Shown here in pieces: positions 52,750 to 60,836 of a stretch of DNA of 64,000 nt. Source of the stretch: RGIG3102 sp964369975. Lineage in GTDB: Bacteria; Bacillota; Clostridia; Oscillospirales; Ruminococcaceae. The translations under genes were made by a program, and so were the position numbers. The number at the start of each line of letters is the position of its first letter. Within the stretch, counting starts at the first letter, position 1. The stretch covers positions 124,001-188,000 of the forward strand of contig CAYJFZ010000003.1 in assembly GCA_964369975.1 (NCBI GenBank), given 5' to 3'. The notes beneath the pieces are model-generated. The model made no database searches, had not been told where the DNA came from, and was given only the letters and a program-made list of their open reading frames with translations.

Positions 52750-52821
52750 TTAGATGAATGTGAACATCATTGTTAGAGTTATTATTATTCCTGTCATAGC
52801 TGTCATTATTATGTTTTCCAT
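52750..52821 (-). CDS. Possible 23-residue hydrophobic peptide
   Basis: On the minus strand an ATG with a good ribosome binding site (CGGAGAA, 7 bases away) opens a frame coding MENIIMTAMTG followed by a hydrophobic run ending MMFTFI. Apart from Glu2 and Asn3 it is uncharged and would form one membrane helix. Such peptides can be type I toxins, transporter subunits or regulators, or the frame may be chance. No antisense RNA or partner is evident, and the promoter is weak. I list it with low confidence. Confidence 0.35.
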   Translation of the reverse strand: MENIIMTAMTGIIITLTMMFTFI

Positions 52822-52925
52822 TTTTATTCTCCGTTTTGTTTAGTTTGTTTTTGGCTTTCACTATAATAATGCACGAAAATTCATTTTTATTGCAGAATAT
52901 TAAATTTTTTTAATTTTTTATTAAT

Positions 52926-52954
52926 TTGACAAATTTGTCGTAATAATATAGTAT
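52926..52954 (+). promoter_or_regulatory. Promoter of the oligoendopeptidase gene with palindromic operator
   Basis: TTGACA (52926-52931) is 17 bases from TAGTAT (52949-52954). A perfect 12-bp palindrome GACAAATTTGTC (52928-52939) overlaps the -35 element and looks like a repressor site. Confidence 0.55.
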
Positions 52955-52988
52955 TAATTTATACATTTTTTATAAAAAGGAGCTTTAT

Positions 52989-54686
52989 ATGATAAAATTT
53001 AACGATATGCCTTATTCAAGGCCATCAAGCGAGGAACTTATTAGTAATTTAGATAAATTAATTATAGCTTTTAAAGAAGCAAAAAATGCAAATGAGCAGA
53101 TAACATTATTTAAAAATCAAGAAAAACTTATGGCGAGCTTTCAAACTTTAGCCACTTTAGCCTATGTTAGAAACAGTATAAATACAAAAGATGAGTTTTA
53201 TGAACAAGAAAAAATCTATTTTGATGAGGTTTCTCCTTTGATTGAAGAAAAATCTCAAGAATTCTTAGAAGTATTTTTAAGTTCTAAGTTTAAAGATGAA
53301 TTAATTTTAGAACTTGGTGAAATAATATTTATTAACGCACAGATGCGTAAAAAAACTTTCAGCCCAGAAATAATTCCGCTTTTGCAAGAAGAAAGCAAAT
53401 TAACAAACGAATATCAAAAAATATATGCAGGAGCTATTGTAGAATTTGATGGGAAAAAATTACCTCTGCCATTACTTGGCCCATATAAGCAAAGCACTAA
53501 TAGACAAACAAGAAAAGCTGCTTTTGTAGCCGAAGGTGAATTTTTCACTTCACACAAAGAAGAATTTGATGAAATATTTGATAAATTAGTTAAATGCAGA
53601 ACAAAGCAAGCAGAAATTTTAGGATTTAAAAACTATGTTGAACTTGGATACTTGCACAGACAAAGAAATTCTTACAACGCTCAAGATGTTGCAAATTTTA
53701 GAAAACAAGTTTTAGCTGATATAGTACCATTAGTTTCAAAAATTAAAGAAAACCAAAAAAATCGTATAGGTGTAGATACCTTTACTTTATATGATGATGC
53801 CTTATATTTCAAAGAAGGCAATGCTGACCCTATCGGCACTCCTGATGAATTATTAGCTGCAAGCAAGGTTATGTATAGTGAAATGAGTAGCCAAACAAAA
53901 GAATTCATTGAGCTTATGTTTAATATGGAATTATTTGATGTATTGTCAAAAGACGGCAAAGCGCCTGGTGGCTTTTGTACTGATTTTAGCGATTACAACT
54001 GCCCTTTCATTTTCTCAAATTTTAATGGTACCAGCGCTGATGTTGATGTACTAACTCACGAAGCTGGCCATGCTTTTGCTTCTTTTATGGCTAATAAAGA
54101 AATAGAATATCACTCTCTAAGACAGCCTTCTATGGAATCTTGCGAAGTGCATTCAATGAGCATGGAGTTTTTAACTTCAAAATGGCATCATTTATTCTTT
54201 AAAGAAAATACTATAAAGTATCAATTATCACACGCAGAAGGTGCTTTATCCTTCATCCCTTACGGTGTTATGGTCGATTACTTCCAAGAATTAATTTATT
54301 CAAATCCTAATATGTCAAAAGAAGAAAGACATACTCTATGGCTTTCTTTAGAAAAAGATTTTAGACCATATATTGATTTTGATAATCTGCCTTTTTACTC
54401 AACAGGGGCAACTTGGCAAAGACAGCTTCATATATACCACTATCCTTTTTATTACATCGACTACTGCTTAGCTCAAATTGTAGCTTTACAAATATTTGCT
54501 TTATCATTAGAAGATGAGGATAATGCTTTTAAAACTTATATGGAGTTTGTAAAATTAGGTGGAACAAAGACTTTTGTACAGCTCATAAGCGCCTCTGGCC
54601 TTGTAAGCCCTTTTGAAAATGGAAGTATTAGCAAGATAGCCTCTTCTCTAAACTCATATATAGAAAATTTAACTAATAAAATATAA
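52989..54686 (+). CDS. pepF: M3 family oligoendopeptidase F-like
   Basis: This is a cytosolic zinc metallopeptidase of family M3 that cuts oligopeptides. The zinc motif HEAGH is at about 357-361 (in VDVLTHEAGHAFASF), with the third ligand E in SMESCEVHSMSMEFL near 385-400. GGFCTDFSDYNCPFIFSNFNG near 323-343 and ATWQRQLHIYHYPFYYIDY near 479-497, each seen as shorter pieces, are the substrate-binding regions of the oligoendopeptidase F group. The length of 565 is typical. AAAGGAG precedes the ATG. It stands alone with a promoter that carries a palindrome. Confidence 0.93.
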   Translation: MIKFNDMPYSRPSSEELISNLDKLIIAFKEAKNANEQITLFKNQEKLMASFQTLATLAYVRNSINTKDEFYEQEKIYFDEVSPLIEEKSQEFLEVFLSSKFKDELILELGEIIFINAQMRKKTFSPEIIPLLQEESKLTNEYQKIYAGAIVEFDGKKLPLPLLGPYKQSTNRQTRKAAFVAEGEFFTSHKEEFDEIFDKLVKCRTKQAEILGFKNYVELGYLHRQRNSYNAQDVANFRKQVLADIVPLVSKIKENQKNRIGVDTFTLYDDALYFKEGNADPIGTPDELLAASKVMYSEMSSQTKEFIELMFNMELFDVLSKDGKAPGGFCTDFSDYNCPFIFSNFNGTSADVDVLTHEAGHAFASFMANKEIEYHSLRQPSMESCEVHSMSMEFLTSKWHHLFFKENTIKYQLSHAEGALSFIPYGVMVDYFQELIYSNPNMSKEERHTLWLSLEKDFRPYIDFDNLPFYSTGATWQRQLHIYHYPFYYIDYCLAQIVALQIFALSLEDEDNAFKTYMEFVKLGGTKTFVQLISASGLVSPFENGSISKIASSLNSYIENLTNKI

Positions 54687-54693
54687 TTAATCT

Positions 54694-54730
54694 AAAACGA
54701 TGCATAAAACTTCTGCATCGTTTTATCTTT
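54694..54730 (+). terminator. Terminator of pepF
   Basis: AAAACGATGCA (54694-54704) pairs with TGCATCGTTTT (54714-54724) around a nine-base loop and is followed by ATCTTT. Confidence 0.8.
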
Positions 54731-54839
54731 ATATAGAATATATAATATATAATTCTATATATATTGCAAAATTTAATATATCTGTTTTTATAAAAATAGT
54801 AATTATTATTATTTTCACATTTCTTTCACATATAATCTC

Positions 54840-54892
54840 TTTACAAATTAAAAATATATGCTATACTAATAATAGTAATAATTCTTATTATT
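54840..54892 (+). promoter_or_regulatory. Promoter and probable operator of perR
   Basis: TTTACA (54840-54845) is 16 bases from TATACT (54862-54867), with TGC giving an extended -10. An inverted repeat AATAAT-TCTT-ATTATT (54877-54892) lies just past the start point and resembles an imperfect Per box, so PerR may control its own operon. Confidence 0.6.
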
Positions 54893-54910
54893 GTTAAGGA
54901 GGTTAATATT

Positions 54911-55312
54911 ATGGAACAAACTCGTAAGTATAGTAAAAAGCGTGAAGCAATTTTAGATGTTATTAAAAGCACTGATTCTCATCCTACTGCTGAGTGGATT
55001 TACAATAAAGTAAAGCCCTTATACCCTGATTTAAGTTTAGGCACTGTTTATAGAAACTTAAACTTATTTGAGCAAAATGGCGATGTTAGATGTATCACTA
55101 CTTTTAATGGCAAAGACAGATATGATGCCGATTTAGATTCACATTCACATTTTATTTGTACTGAATGTAATTCTATTCTTGATATTAGCTCCCCTTTAAG
55201 TGTGCAGGAGTTATTATCACAAATAAAAGAAAACAATAATTTATCACCATCTTCATACAGTTTAACTATTTACGGTAGCTGTAAGGATTGTGAAAAGAAA
55301 ACAAAAAATTAA
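54911..55312 (+). CDS. perR: Fur family regulator, PerR-like
   Basis: This is a Fur-family repressor, most like the peroxide sensor PerR. The winged-helix region spans 1-75, with HPTAEWIYNKVKPLYPDLS near 24-42 and GTVYRNLNLFEQNG as recognition helix near 44-57. The structural zinc site is formed by C83-x2-C86 and C124-x2-C127. The regulatory metal ligands lie around DADLDSHSHF near 72-81, where PerR uses His and Asp residues oxidised by peroxide. The length is 133. It is 23 bases ahead of a reverse rubrerythrin gene, the expected operon partner in Clostridia. Confidence 0.88.
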   Translation: MEQTRKYSKKREAILDVIKSTDSHPTAEWIYNKVKPLYPDLSLGTVYRNLNLFEQNGDVRCITTFNGKDRYDADLDSHSHFICTECNSILDISSPLSVQELLSQIKENNNLSPSSYSLTIYGSCKDCEKKTKN

Positions 55313-55335
55313 AAAAATTTGGAGGAAATTTAAAA

Positions 55336-55890
55336 ATGAGTAAAAGATATGTATGTACAGTATGTGGTTATGTTCACATAGGAGACGGAGCACCTGATGT
55401 ATGTCCTACATGTAAAGTAGGTCCTGAAAAATTCATCGAGCAAGCAGAAGGAGCAAAAGTATGGGCAACTGAGCATGTTATCGGTGTTGCACAAGGCGCA
55501 AGAGAAGATATAATCGCTGATTTAAGAGCAAACTTTGAGGCTGAATGTACTGAAGTTGGTATGTATTTAGCTATGGGTAGAGTAGCTCATCGTGAAGGCT
55601 ATCCAGAAATCGGCCTTTACTGGGAAAAAGCAGCTTTAGAAGAAGCAGAACACGCAGCAAAATTCGCTGAATTATTAGGTGAAGTTGTAACTGATTCAAC
55701 AAAGAAAAACTTAGAACTTCGTATCGAAGCTGAAAATGGCGCTACTTCTGGTAAATTCGACTTAGCAAAAAGAGCTAAAGAATTAAACTTAGATGCTATC
55801 CACGATACAGTACATGAAATGGCAAAAGATGAAGCAAGACACGGTAGAGCTTTTGAAGGCCTATTAGAAAGATATTTTTCAAATAAATAA
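55336..55890 (+). CDS. Reverse rubrerythrin (peroxide reductase)
   Basis: This is a non-heme iron peroxidase of anaerobes. The rubredoxin-like domain comes first (C7, C10, C23, C26 in YVCTVCGY and DVCPTCKVG) and the diiron ferritin-like domain second (from about 57, with FEAECTEVGMYL, EEAEHAAKF and DEARHGRAF holding the ligands). This order is reversed against classical rubrerythrin and is typical of PerR-controlled proteins in Clostridium. Codon choice and GGAGG suggest high expression. Encoded directly behind perR, it should reduce hydrogen peroxide with electrons from NADH through a rubredoxin partner. The length is 184. Confidence 0.93.
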   Translation: MSKRYVCTVCGYVHIGDGAPDVCPTCKVGPEKFIEQAEGAKVWATEHVIGVAQGAREDIIADLRANFEAECTEVGMYLAMGRVAHREGYPEIGLYWEKAALEEAEHAAKFAELLGEVVTDSTKKNLELRIEAENGATSGKFDLAKRAKELNLDAIHDTVHEMAKDEARHGRAFEGLLERYFSNK

Positions 55891-55899
55891 TTAATAAAT

Positions 55900-55935
55900 A
55901 AAAAATCACTATCATAATGATAGTGATTTTTTTAT
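55900..55935. terminator. Bidirectional terminator between reverse rubrerythrin and the acetate transporter
   Basis: AAAAAATCACTATCA and TGATAGTGATTTTTT pair around TAA, with A-runs and T-runs on both sides; it serves both convergent units. Confidence 0.92.
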
Positions 55936-55940
55936 ATTTT

Positions 55941-56567
55941 CTATTTTGTGAATATTCCAAAAGGTTTTCCCAGTGGTAAAAACTCTCTTTTAAATGTTGC
56001 GTTTAATACATTCGCTGCACAAGCATAAAATGATACTAAAGCTATTAAAAGTTCTGCATAAGCTGCTACATTATGAAAGAAATGTTCTGATATTCCTAAA
56101 GTGCTTAATGATAAACCTAAAAATAAAACATCAATTAAAACAAAAATTATAAATAAAGTTTTGTTTACTTCCATAGCGCCTACTGTCATAAATAAAGTAA
56201 ATATTAAGTAACCTACAAAGGCAAAACCTAATTGTTTTACATCAGCATTAGCTGCCATAGTTTCTCCGAATACGCCGTTTTGAATTAACCATGTTGATGC
56301 TACACCAAACCAGAAAAATCCATAGCCACAAAAAGCAGTAGCTCCGAAAACATTGTTTAATTTTGCATCTAAAGCACCTGCATAAACCTGTGCTGCTGCA
56401 CCTAAGAATATTGCCCAAGGAATAACTAAAGAAGTACCTTCTGTTATGCCTAATTTTTGTGAAGAAGCTACAAGTGTTACCATTGCAAGTCCAAAAAGAC
56501 CTATAGCTGAAGGATTTGCTACACTCACTGCTACTTGTTGTGAATTTTGATTGTGATTGTCTGCCAT
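55941..56567 (-). CDS. satP: Acetate/succinate transporter, GPR1/FUN34/YaaH family
   Basis: This is a six-helix membrane channel-like carrier for acetate and succinate (AceTr family). The family signature NPSAIGLFGLA begins at 18, and a second conserved pattern GYGFFWFGVAST lies near 81-92. Six hydrophobic segments follow at regular spacing, and the length of 208 is normal. AAAGGGG precedes the ATG. The N-terminal 15 residues are polar and Gln/Asn rich. Acetate uptake or release fits a fermentative anaerobe. It stands alone. Confidence 0.9.
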   Translation of the reverse strand: MADNHNQNSQQVAVSVANPSAIGLFGLAMVTLVASSQKLGITEGTSLVIPWAIFLGAAAQVYAGALDAKLNNVFGATAFCGYGFFWFGVASTWLIQNGVFGETMAANADVKQLGFAFVGYLIFTLFMTVGAMEVNKTLFIIFVLIDVLFLGLSLSTLGISEHFFHNVAAYAELLIALVSFYACAANVLNATFKREFLPLGKPFGIFTK

Positions 56568-56652
56568 TATTTTTCCCCTTTACTCGTTAAAATTAAGATT
56601 AAATCTTTACTATTTTATCACAAATTTTTACATTGTGCAAGAAAAAATATTT

Positions 56653-57690
56653 TTATTCGACAGTGGCACTCTCTAATAAAGTTATAGTTTTATTATCGCA
56701 ATCTATTTGAGTTAGTACACCATACGGAAGGACTGTAATTGGCACACTATGACCAAAATTAACATTATAAATAATAGGCAAATCCACTAAACCTTCTTCA
56801 ACAGCCACGACATCTAAAATAGCTTTTTTATATTCTTCATAATAAGTATCACCCTGTGGCTTTCCTACTAAAATCCCATTTATAGCTTTTAATATTCCTT
56901 GCTGTGCAAGGTTTCTTAAAGTCCATTTTACAAAGTTTGGATGTGGCTTTTCTTCACTCGTTTCAAAAAACAATATTTTATTTTCCCACTCTTTAACATC
57001 TGGCCAAATATCAGTACCATTAATCATCATAAATAATTCTATACAGCCACCTAATAACTCTCCCTTAACTGCGCCTTTTCCTTGTAATATTTCATACCCA
57101 TTTTCTTCTTTTATAAATTGGTGCTGAATGTTAATATTTTTTTCATCCCAAAGGATAAAATCAGTTGAATATGTATCGCTACTTTCAATTTTATAATTTT
57201 TGCTATCATTAAATAACACATCAAAAACTGCTTTTTGAGTATAGCTAAACATACTAACATAGCTTGCAAAATCATTCATTATACACGGGCCATAAAAGGA
57301 AGTAAGCCCTGCTTTATACATCATAAAATGATTTGCTGTTGTATCAGAATAGCCCATGAAAATTTTAGGGTTGTTTTTTATTACTTCAAAATCTATATAG
57401 GGAAGTAATCTTATAGTATCATCCCCACCAATAGCACAAATTATTGCATCTATGCTATCATCTTTAAAGCAATCCATTAAGTCTTTTGCTCTGAGTTCTG
57501 GGTGATTATAGAGAAAATCTTCACCTTTTAGGCAGTTTTCAGTGATAACTACATTTAGATTATAAATATCTTTTAGCCTTTGTTTTGCTATATCTAATTT
57601 ATGTATAAATTGCTTTTCGCCCAGCATACCACTTGATAAGCTAACTATCGCTATTGTATCATTTGGTTTTAGTCTTTTTGGTTTTATCAT
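56653..57690 (-). CDS. S66 peptidase: LD-carboxypeptidase / MccF-like
   Basis: This is a cytosolic serine peptidase of family S66, which removes terminal D-amino acids from murein peptides or inactivates microcin C-like compounds. The nucleophile is S115 in GYSDTT, and the remaining dyad residues are E in FFETSEE near 247 and H in NFGHS near 316. AIVSLSSGMLGEK near 14-26 is the usual start. The insertion at 115-190 and the length of 345 resemble MccF more than the murein enzyme LdcA. AAAGGAGG precedes the ATG. It may serve cell-wall recycling or toxin immunity. Confidence 0.88.
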   Translation of the reverse strand: MIKPKRLKPNDTIAIVSLSSGMLGEKQFIHKLDIAKQRLKDIYNLNVVITENCLKGEDFLYNHPELRAKDLMDCFKDDSIDAIICAIGGDDTIRLLPYIDFEVIKNNPKIFMGYSDTTANHFMMYKAGLTSFYGPCIMNDFASYVSMFSYTQKAVFDVLFNDSKNYKIESSDTYSTDFILWDEKNINIQHQFIKEENGYEILQGKGAVKGELLGGCIELFMMINGTDIWPDVKEWENKILFFETSEEKPHPNFVKWTLRNLAQQGILKAINGILVGKPQGDTYYEEYKKAILDVVAVEEGLVDLPIIYNVNFGHSVPITVLPYGVLTQIDCDNKTITLLESATVE

Positions 57691-57731
57691 ATTAAAACCT
57701 CCTTTTTTTTATAATATATCACACTAAATAC

Positions 57732-57766
57732 AAAAAAAGCAACAGATGAAATCATCTGTTGCTTTA
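57732..57766 (-). terminator. Terminator of the rpsB-tsf operon
   Basis: AAAGCAACAGATGA and TCATCTGTTGCTTT pair around a short loop; on the minus strand the stem runs into a T-run after the tsf stop at 57783. Confidence 0.92.
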
Positions 57767-57782
57767 ATATAATAATTATAAA

Positions 57783-58697
57783 TTATTTAGTCATACTTGC
57801 AACTTCTGCTGCAAAGTCATCTTCTTTTTTCTCGATGCCTTCACCTTTTTCAAAGCGAGTAAACGCTAAAACTTTAATGTCAGCGCCTAATTCTTTTGCA
57901 GTTGCATTTGTATAGCTTTGAATTGTTTGTTTATCATCTTTAACGAAAGCTTGTTCTAATAAACAGTTTTCTTTATAGTATTTTGAAATTCTACCAGCAA
58001 CCATTTTTTCAGCTATTTCAGGAGTTTTACCTTCGTTGATAGCTTGTTGTGTTAAGATTTCTTTTTCTTTTTCTAAAGTTTGTGAATCAACTTCTTCTTT
58101 TGCTAAGAAGCTTGGGTTGATAGCAGCAATTTGCATAGCTACATCTTTTGCATAAGCTTCAAAACCATCTTTGTTGAACACTTCATCAGTTGTATCAAAC
58201 TTAACTAAAACGCCGTGTGTACCGCCTGCGTGAATGTATGCTACACAAGGTCCTTCGTATCTTACGAAGCGACGGATTTTTAAGTTTTCGCCGATTACAA
58301 GGATTTTTTCTTGTAATGAAGCTTCAACTGTTTCTTGAGAGTTTGGCATAGTTTTAGCTAATAATTCTTCCACTGATTGTGGGTTTTCATTCATAATTAC
58401 TGTTGCTAAATCTGCAACGAAAGCTCTGAACTGTTCATTTTTTGCAACGAAGTCAGTTTCTGAGTTTACTTCAACTACTACACCTATTTTTGCTTGTTTA
58501 TCAACAGTTGCATATACCATACCGTCAGCTGCGATACGACCAGCTTTTTTTGTAGCTGCAGCAAGACCTTTTTCTCTTAAGTATTCAACTGCTTTTTCAA
58601 AGTCACCATTTGATTCTGTTAATGCTTTTTTACAATCCATCATGCCACAACCTGTGCGCTCACGAAGATTTTTAACATCAGCTGCTGTAAAAGCCAT
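57783..58697 (-). CDS. tsf: Translation elongation factor Ts
   Basis: EF-Ts is the GDP/GTP exchange factor for EF-Tu. The N-terminal UBA-like domain carries the signature LRERTGCGMMDCKKAL at 11-26, and the core contains the EF-Tu-contacting TDFVAKNEQF near 80-89. Two similar subdomains follow and MQIAAINPSFL near 188-198 is the second conserved stretch. The length of 304 is typical. AAGGAGA precedes the ATG. It lies 32 bases after rpsB, the universal arrangement, and shares its promoter. Confidence 0.98.
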   Translation of the reverse strand: MAFTAADVKNLRERTGCGMMDCKKALTESNGDFEKAVEYLREKGLAAATKKAGRIAADGMVYATVDKQAKIGVVVEVNSETDFVAKNEQFRAFVADLATVIMNENPQSVEELLAKTMPNSQETVEASLQEKILVIGENLKIRRFVRYEGPCVAYIHAGGTHGVLVKFDTTDEVFNKDGFEAYAKDVAMQIAAINPSFLAKEEVDSQTLEKEKEILTQQAINEGKTPEIAEKMVAGRISKYYKENCLLEQAFVKDDKQTIQSYTNATAKELGADIKVLAFTRFEKGEGIEKKEDDFAAEVASMTK

Positions 58698-58729
58698 AAT
58701 TTTTCTCCTTAAAATTAAAATTCTATATA

Positions 58730-59473
58730 TTATTCTTCTGTTGCTGTTTCTTCAACTGCTACTTCTTCTGTTTCTTGTGCAGTGTTTTGAACACCTTGAC
58801 GAGCTTCAATAATAGCATCAGCCATTGCGCCAGCTATTAATTTAACTGCTCTTATAGCATCATCATTTCCTGGGATAACATAGTCGATTTCGTCTGGATC
58901 ACAGTTAGTATCAACGATAGCTACGATTGGAATACCTAAATTACGAGCTTCTGCTACTGCGATTTTTTCTTTTCTTGTGTCAACTATGAATAGAGCCTTA
59001 GGAAGTGTTGGCATATTTTTAATACCACCTAAGAATTTTTCAAGTCTTTCGATTTCAAGGTCTAATTTGATTACTTCTTTTTTAGGAAGTAGATCGAAAG
59101 TACCGTCTTCTTTCATTTTGTTTAATTGCTCTAATCTTGCAATTCTGTTTTTGATTGTACGATAGTTTGTTAACATACCGCCAAGCCATCTTGCATTAAC
59201 AAAGTGCATATCACATCTTAATGCTTCTTCTTTAATAGCATCTTGAGCTTGCTTTTTAGTACCTACAAATAGTACTTCGCCGCCCTCGCTTGCTACATCT
59301 CTGATAAAGTCGTATGCTTCATCTAATTTTTTAACGGTTTTTTGTAAATCTATAATATAGATACCGTTTCTTTCTGTGAAGATGTAACGAGCCATTTTAG
59401 GGTTCCATCTTCTTGTTTGATGTCCAAAGTGAACACCTGCCTCAAGTAATTGTTTCATTGATACTGATGACAT
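58730..59473 (-). CDS. rpsB: 30S ribosomal protein S2
   Basis: S2 is a ribosomal protein of the 30S subunit. The start MSSVSMKQLLEAGVHFGHQTRRWNPKM, seen as LLEAGVHFGHQTRRWNP at 9-25, is the family signature, and the second is PKALFIVDTRKEKIAVAEA near 157-175. It ends in a Glu/Ala/Thr-rich tail after RQGVQNTA. The length of 247 is common. GGAGG lies before the ATG. A structured leader upstream suggests feedback control of rpsB-tsf. Confidence 0.98.
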   Translation of the reverse strand: MSSVSMKQLLEAGVHFGHQTRRWNPKMARYIFTERNGIYIIDLQKTVKKLDEAYDFIRDVASEGGEVLFVGTKKQAQDAIKEEALRCDMHFVNARWLGGMLTNYRTIKNRIARLEQLNKMKEDGTFDLLPKKEVIKLDLEIERLEKFLGGIKNMPTLPKALFIVDTRKEKIAVAEARNLGIPIVAIVDTNCDPDEIDYVIPGNDDAIRAVKLIAGAMADAIIEARQGVQNTAQETEEVAVEETATEE

Positions 59474-59483
59474 AATTTTTCCT

Positions 59484-59586
59484 CCATAATTTTGGTTTTT
59501 ATCCTCCGCTATACCTTTTGTTTTTACAGCCTATGTTCATTGAACACACCGAGCTGTATGGAATATAGCGTGCGTATTAATTGCGC
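59484..59586 (-). promoter_or_regulatory. Structured leader of rpsB
   Basis: On the minus strand three nested helices can form: GCTATA/TATAGC (59564-59569 with 59508-59513), ACAGC/GCTGT (59553-59557 with 59526-59530) and a TGTTC/GAACA hairpin (59534-59546). The closing helix lies next to a GGAGG. It looks like a ribosomal-protein leader. I cannot tell whether it belongs to a known class. Confidence 0.5.
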
Positions 59587-59592
59587 TTTAGT

Positions 59593-59621
59593 ATTCTACC
59601 ATAAATCATAGGAAAAATCAA
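59593..59621 (-). promoter_or_regulatory. Promoter of the rpsB-tsf operon
   Basis: On the minus strand TTGATT (59616-59621) and TAGAAT (59593-59598) are 17 bases apart with a TGG before the -10. The transcript leader is about 110 bases. Confidence 0.7.
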
Positions 59622-59642
59622 GTATTATTTTAAATTACTTCT

Positions 59643-59924
59643 TTAGTCTGTATCAAATAATATTTTATTTCTTTTTTGAAAATCTTTTATTTCTTTGGTG
59701 TTAATAAGTATTACATCACTGCCTACTGTTAAAACATCTTGCCATGAGATTTTTACATCTTCACCTCTTCCTAATAAGCCGAAAAACTTTGGTCTTCCAA
59801 ACACTACTAAATTTTCAAGTCTTGCTGTTTCTAAACAAAACTCTAAATCATCAACTCTTCCTATGTTTTGACCTGTTACAACACTTACAATATCCTTTTG
59901 ACATAATAAAGACAAAGATAACAT
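59643..59924 (-). CDS. ylmC: YlmC/YmxH family sporulation-linked PRC-barrel protein
   Basis: This 93-residue protein of the YlmC/YmxH group has a PRC-barrel fold of short strands. KDIVSVVTGQNIGRVDDLEF near 10-29 and ISWQDVLTVGSDVILIN near 58-74 are the family marks, with GLLGRGEDVKI between. Its function is unknown; it is found behind sigG in many spore-formers, as here. There is no membrane segment. AAGGGTGG precedes the ATG. It follows sigG by 63 bases. Confidence 0.85.
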   Translation of the reverse strand: MLSLSLLCQKDIVSVVTGQNIGRVDDLEFCLETARLENLVVFGRPKFFGLLGRGEDVKISWQDVLTVGSDVILINTKEIKDFQKRNKILFDTD

Positions 59925-59987
59925 TTTATCACCACCCTTAATATAATAATTATATTCAAAAGTCGTTTAAAATGTTACCTTTTTATA

Positions 59988-60764
59988 TTATTCAAATTGT
60001 TTTTTTACTAATTTTAATACATTTTTTTCAATCCTTGAAACTTGTGCTTGACTAATTCCTATAATATTTGCAACCTCACTTTGCGTTTTACCTTGAAGAT
60101 AGCGCAAATTAATAATATATTTTTCCCTTGATTTAAGTTTTTTAATTATATCTTGAATTATAGTTTTAGTAACAAAACTTTCTTCAAAGTTTTTATCGGC
60201 TATTTGATCTAAAAGATAACTCCCCTCGCTATCTTCATTAAATGCCGGCTCATATAGTGATAAAGTAGGATTTAGTGAAGAAAGAGCTGTATTTATTTGA
60301 TAAGTGCTGACATTTAAAATTTCTGCTAATTGCTTATGTGTTGGCTCTTTATTGTTTTCTTTTATAAACCTTTCTTTTTCACACATCACTTTATATGCTA
60401 AATCTTTAATACTCCTATTTACTTTTACACTTTGGTTATCTCTTATATATCTTTTAATTTCGCCCATTATCATAACTACGCCATAAGTTGAAAACTGAAC
60501 ATTCAATGTGGTGTCAAAATTATTTAAAGCCTTTATTAAACCTATACACCCTACTTGAAACAAATCATCAACATCCACAGCATTCCTGTTTGAAACTTTT
60601 TGAATTACACTTAAAATTAATTTTAAATTACCCATAATTAATTTTTCTTTTGCCTTATTATCACCATTTTGCATTTTTACAATCAGGCTTTTTCTCTCCG
60701 CCTCTTTTAGTGTAGGTAAAGAAGCTGTAGTAATGCCGGTGATTTCGACTTTTTTATAAAACAG
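59988..60764 (-). CDS. sigG: Sporulation sigma factor SigG, full length from a non-standard start
   Basis: Sigma-G drives late forespore genes. Region 2 (VDDLFQVGCIGLIKALNNFD and FSTYGVVMIMGEIKRYIRDN, each about 20 residues) and region 4 (SQSEVANIIGISQAQVSRIEK, here QSEVANIIGISQAQVSRIEK) are clear. The longest frame from a normal start is ATG 60674 (228 codons), but upstream in the same frame lie KKVEITGITTASLPTLKEAE, matching the SigG N-terminus. No ATG, GTG or TTG precedes that stretch. A CTG at 60764 lies behind AAGGGATG and gives 258 residues, near the usual length of 260, so I take it as the most likely start. It follows sigE by 72 bases. Confidence 0.8.
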   Translation of the reverse strand: MFYKKVEITGITTASLPTLKEAERKSLIVKMQNGDNKAKEKLIMGNLKLILSVIQKVSNRNAVDVDDLFQVGCIGLIKALNNFDTTLNVQFSTYGVVMIMGEIKRYIRDNQSVKVNRSIKDLAYKVMCEKERFIKENNKEPTHKQLAEILNVSTYQINTALSSLNPTLSLYEPAFNEDSEGSYLLDQIADKNFEESFVTKTIIQDIIKKLKSREKYIINLRYLQGKTQSEVANIIGISQAQVSRIEKNVLKLVKKQFE

Positions 60765-60836
60765 ATAATCACATCCCTTACAATTAGTAATGTAATTATC
60801 CGCTATAAATTATTAATTTATGTATGGCAAATATAC

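Noticed and set aside
52673..52861. 62-codon minus-strand frame rich in Asn, Lys and Ile
   Set aside because: Low-complexity composition, no ribosome binding site, and it overlaps the yjdM start; the shorter peptide frame in another register has a better ribosome binding site.
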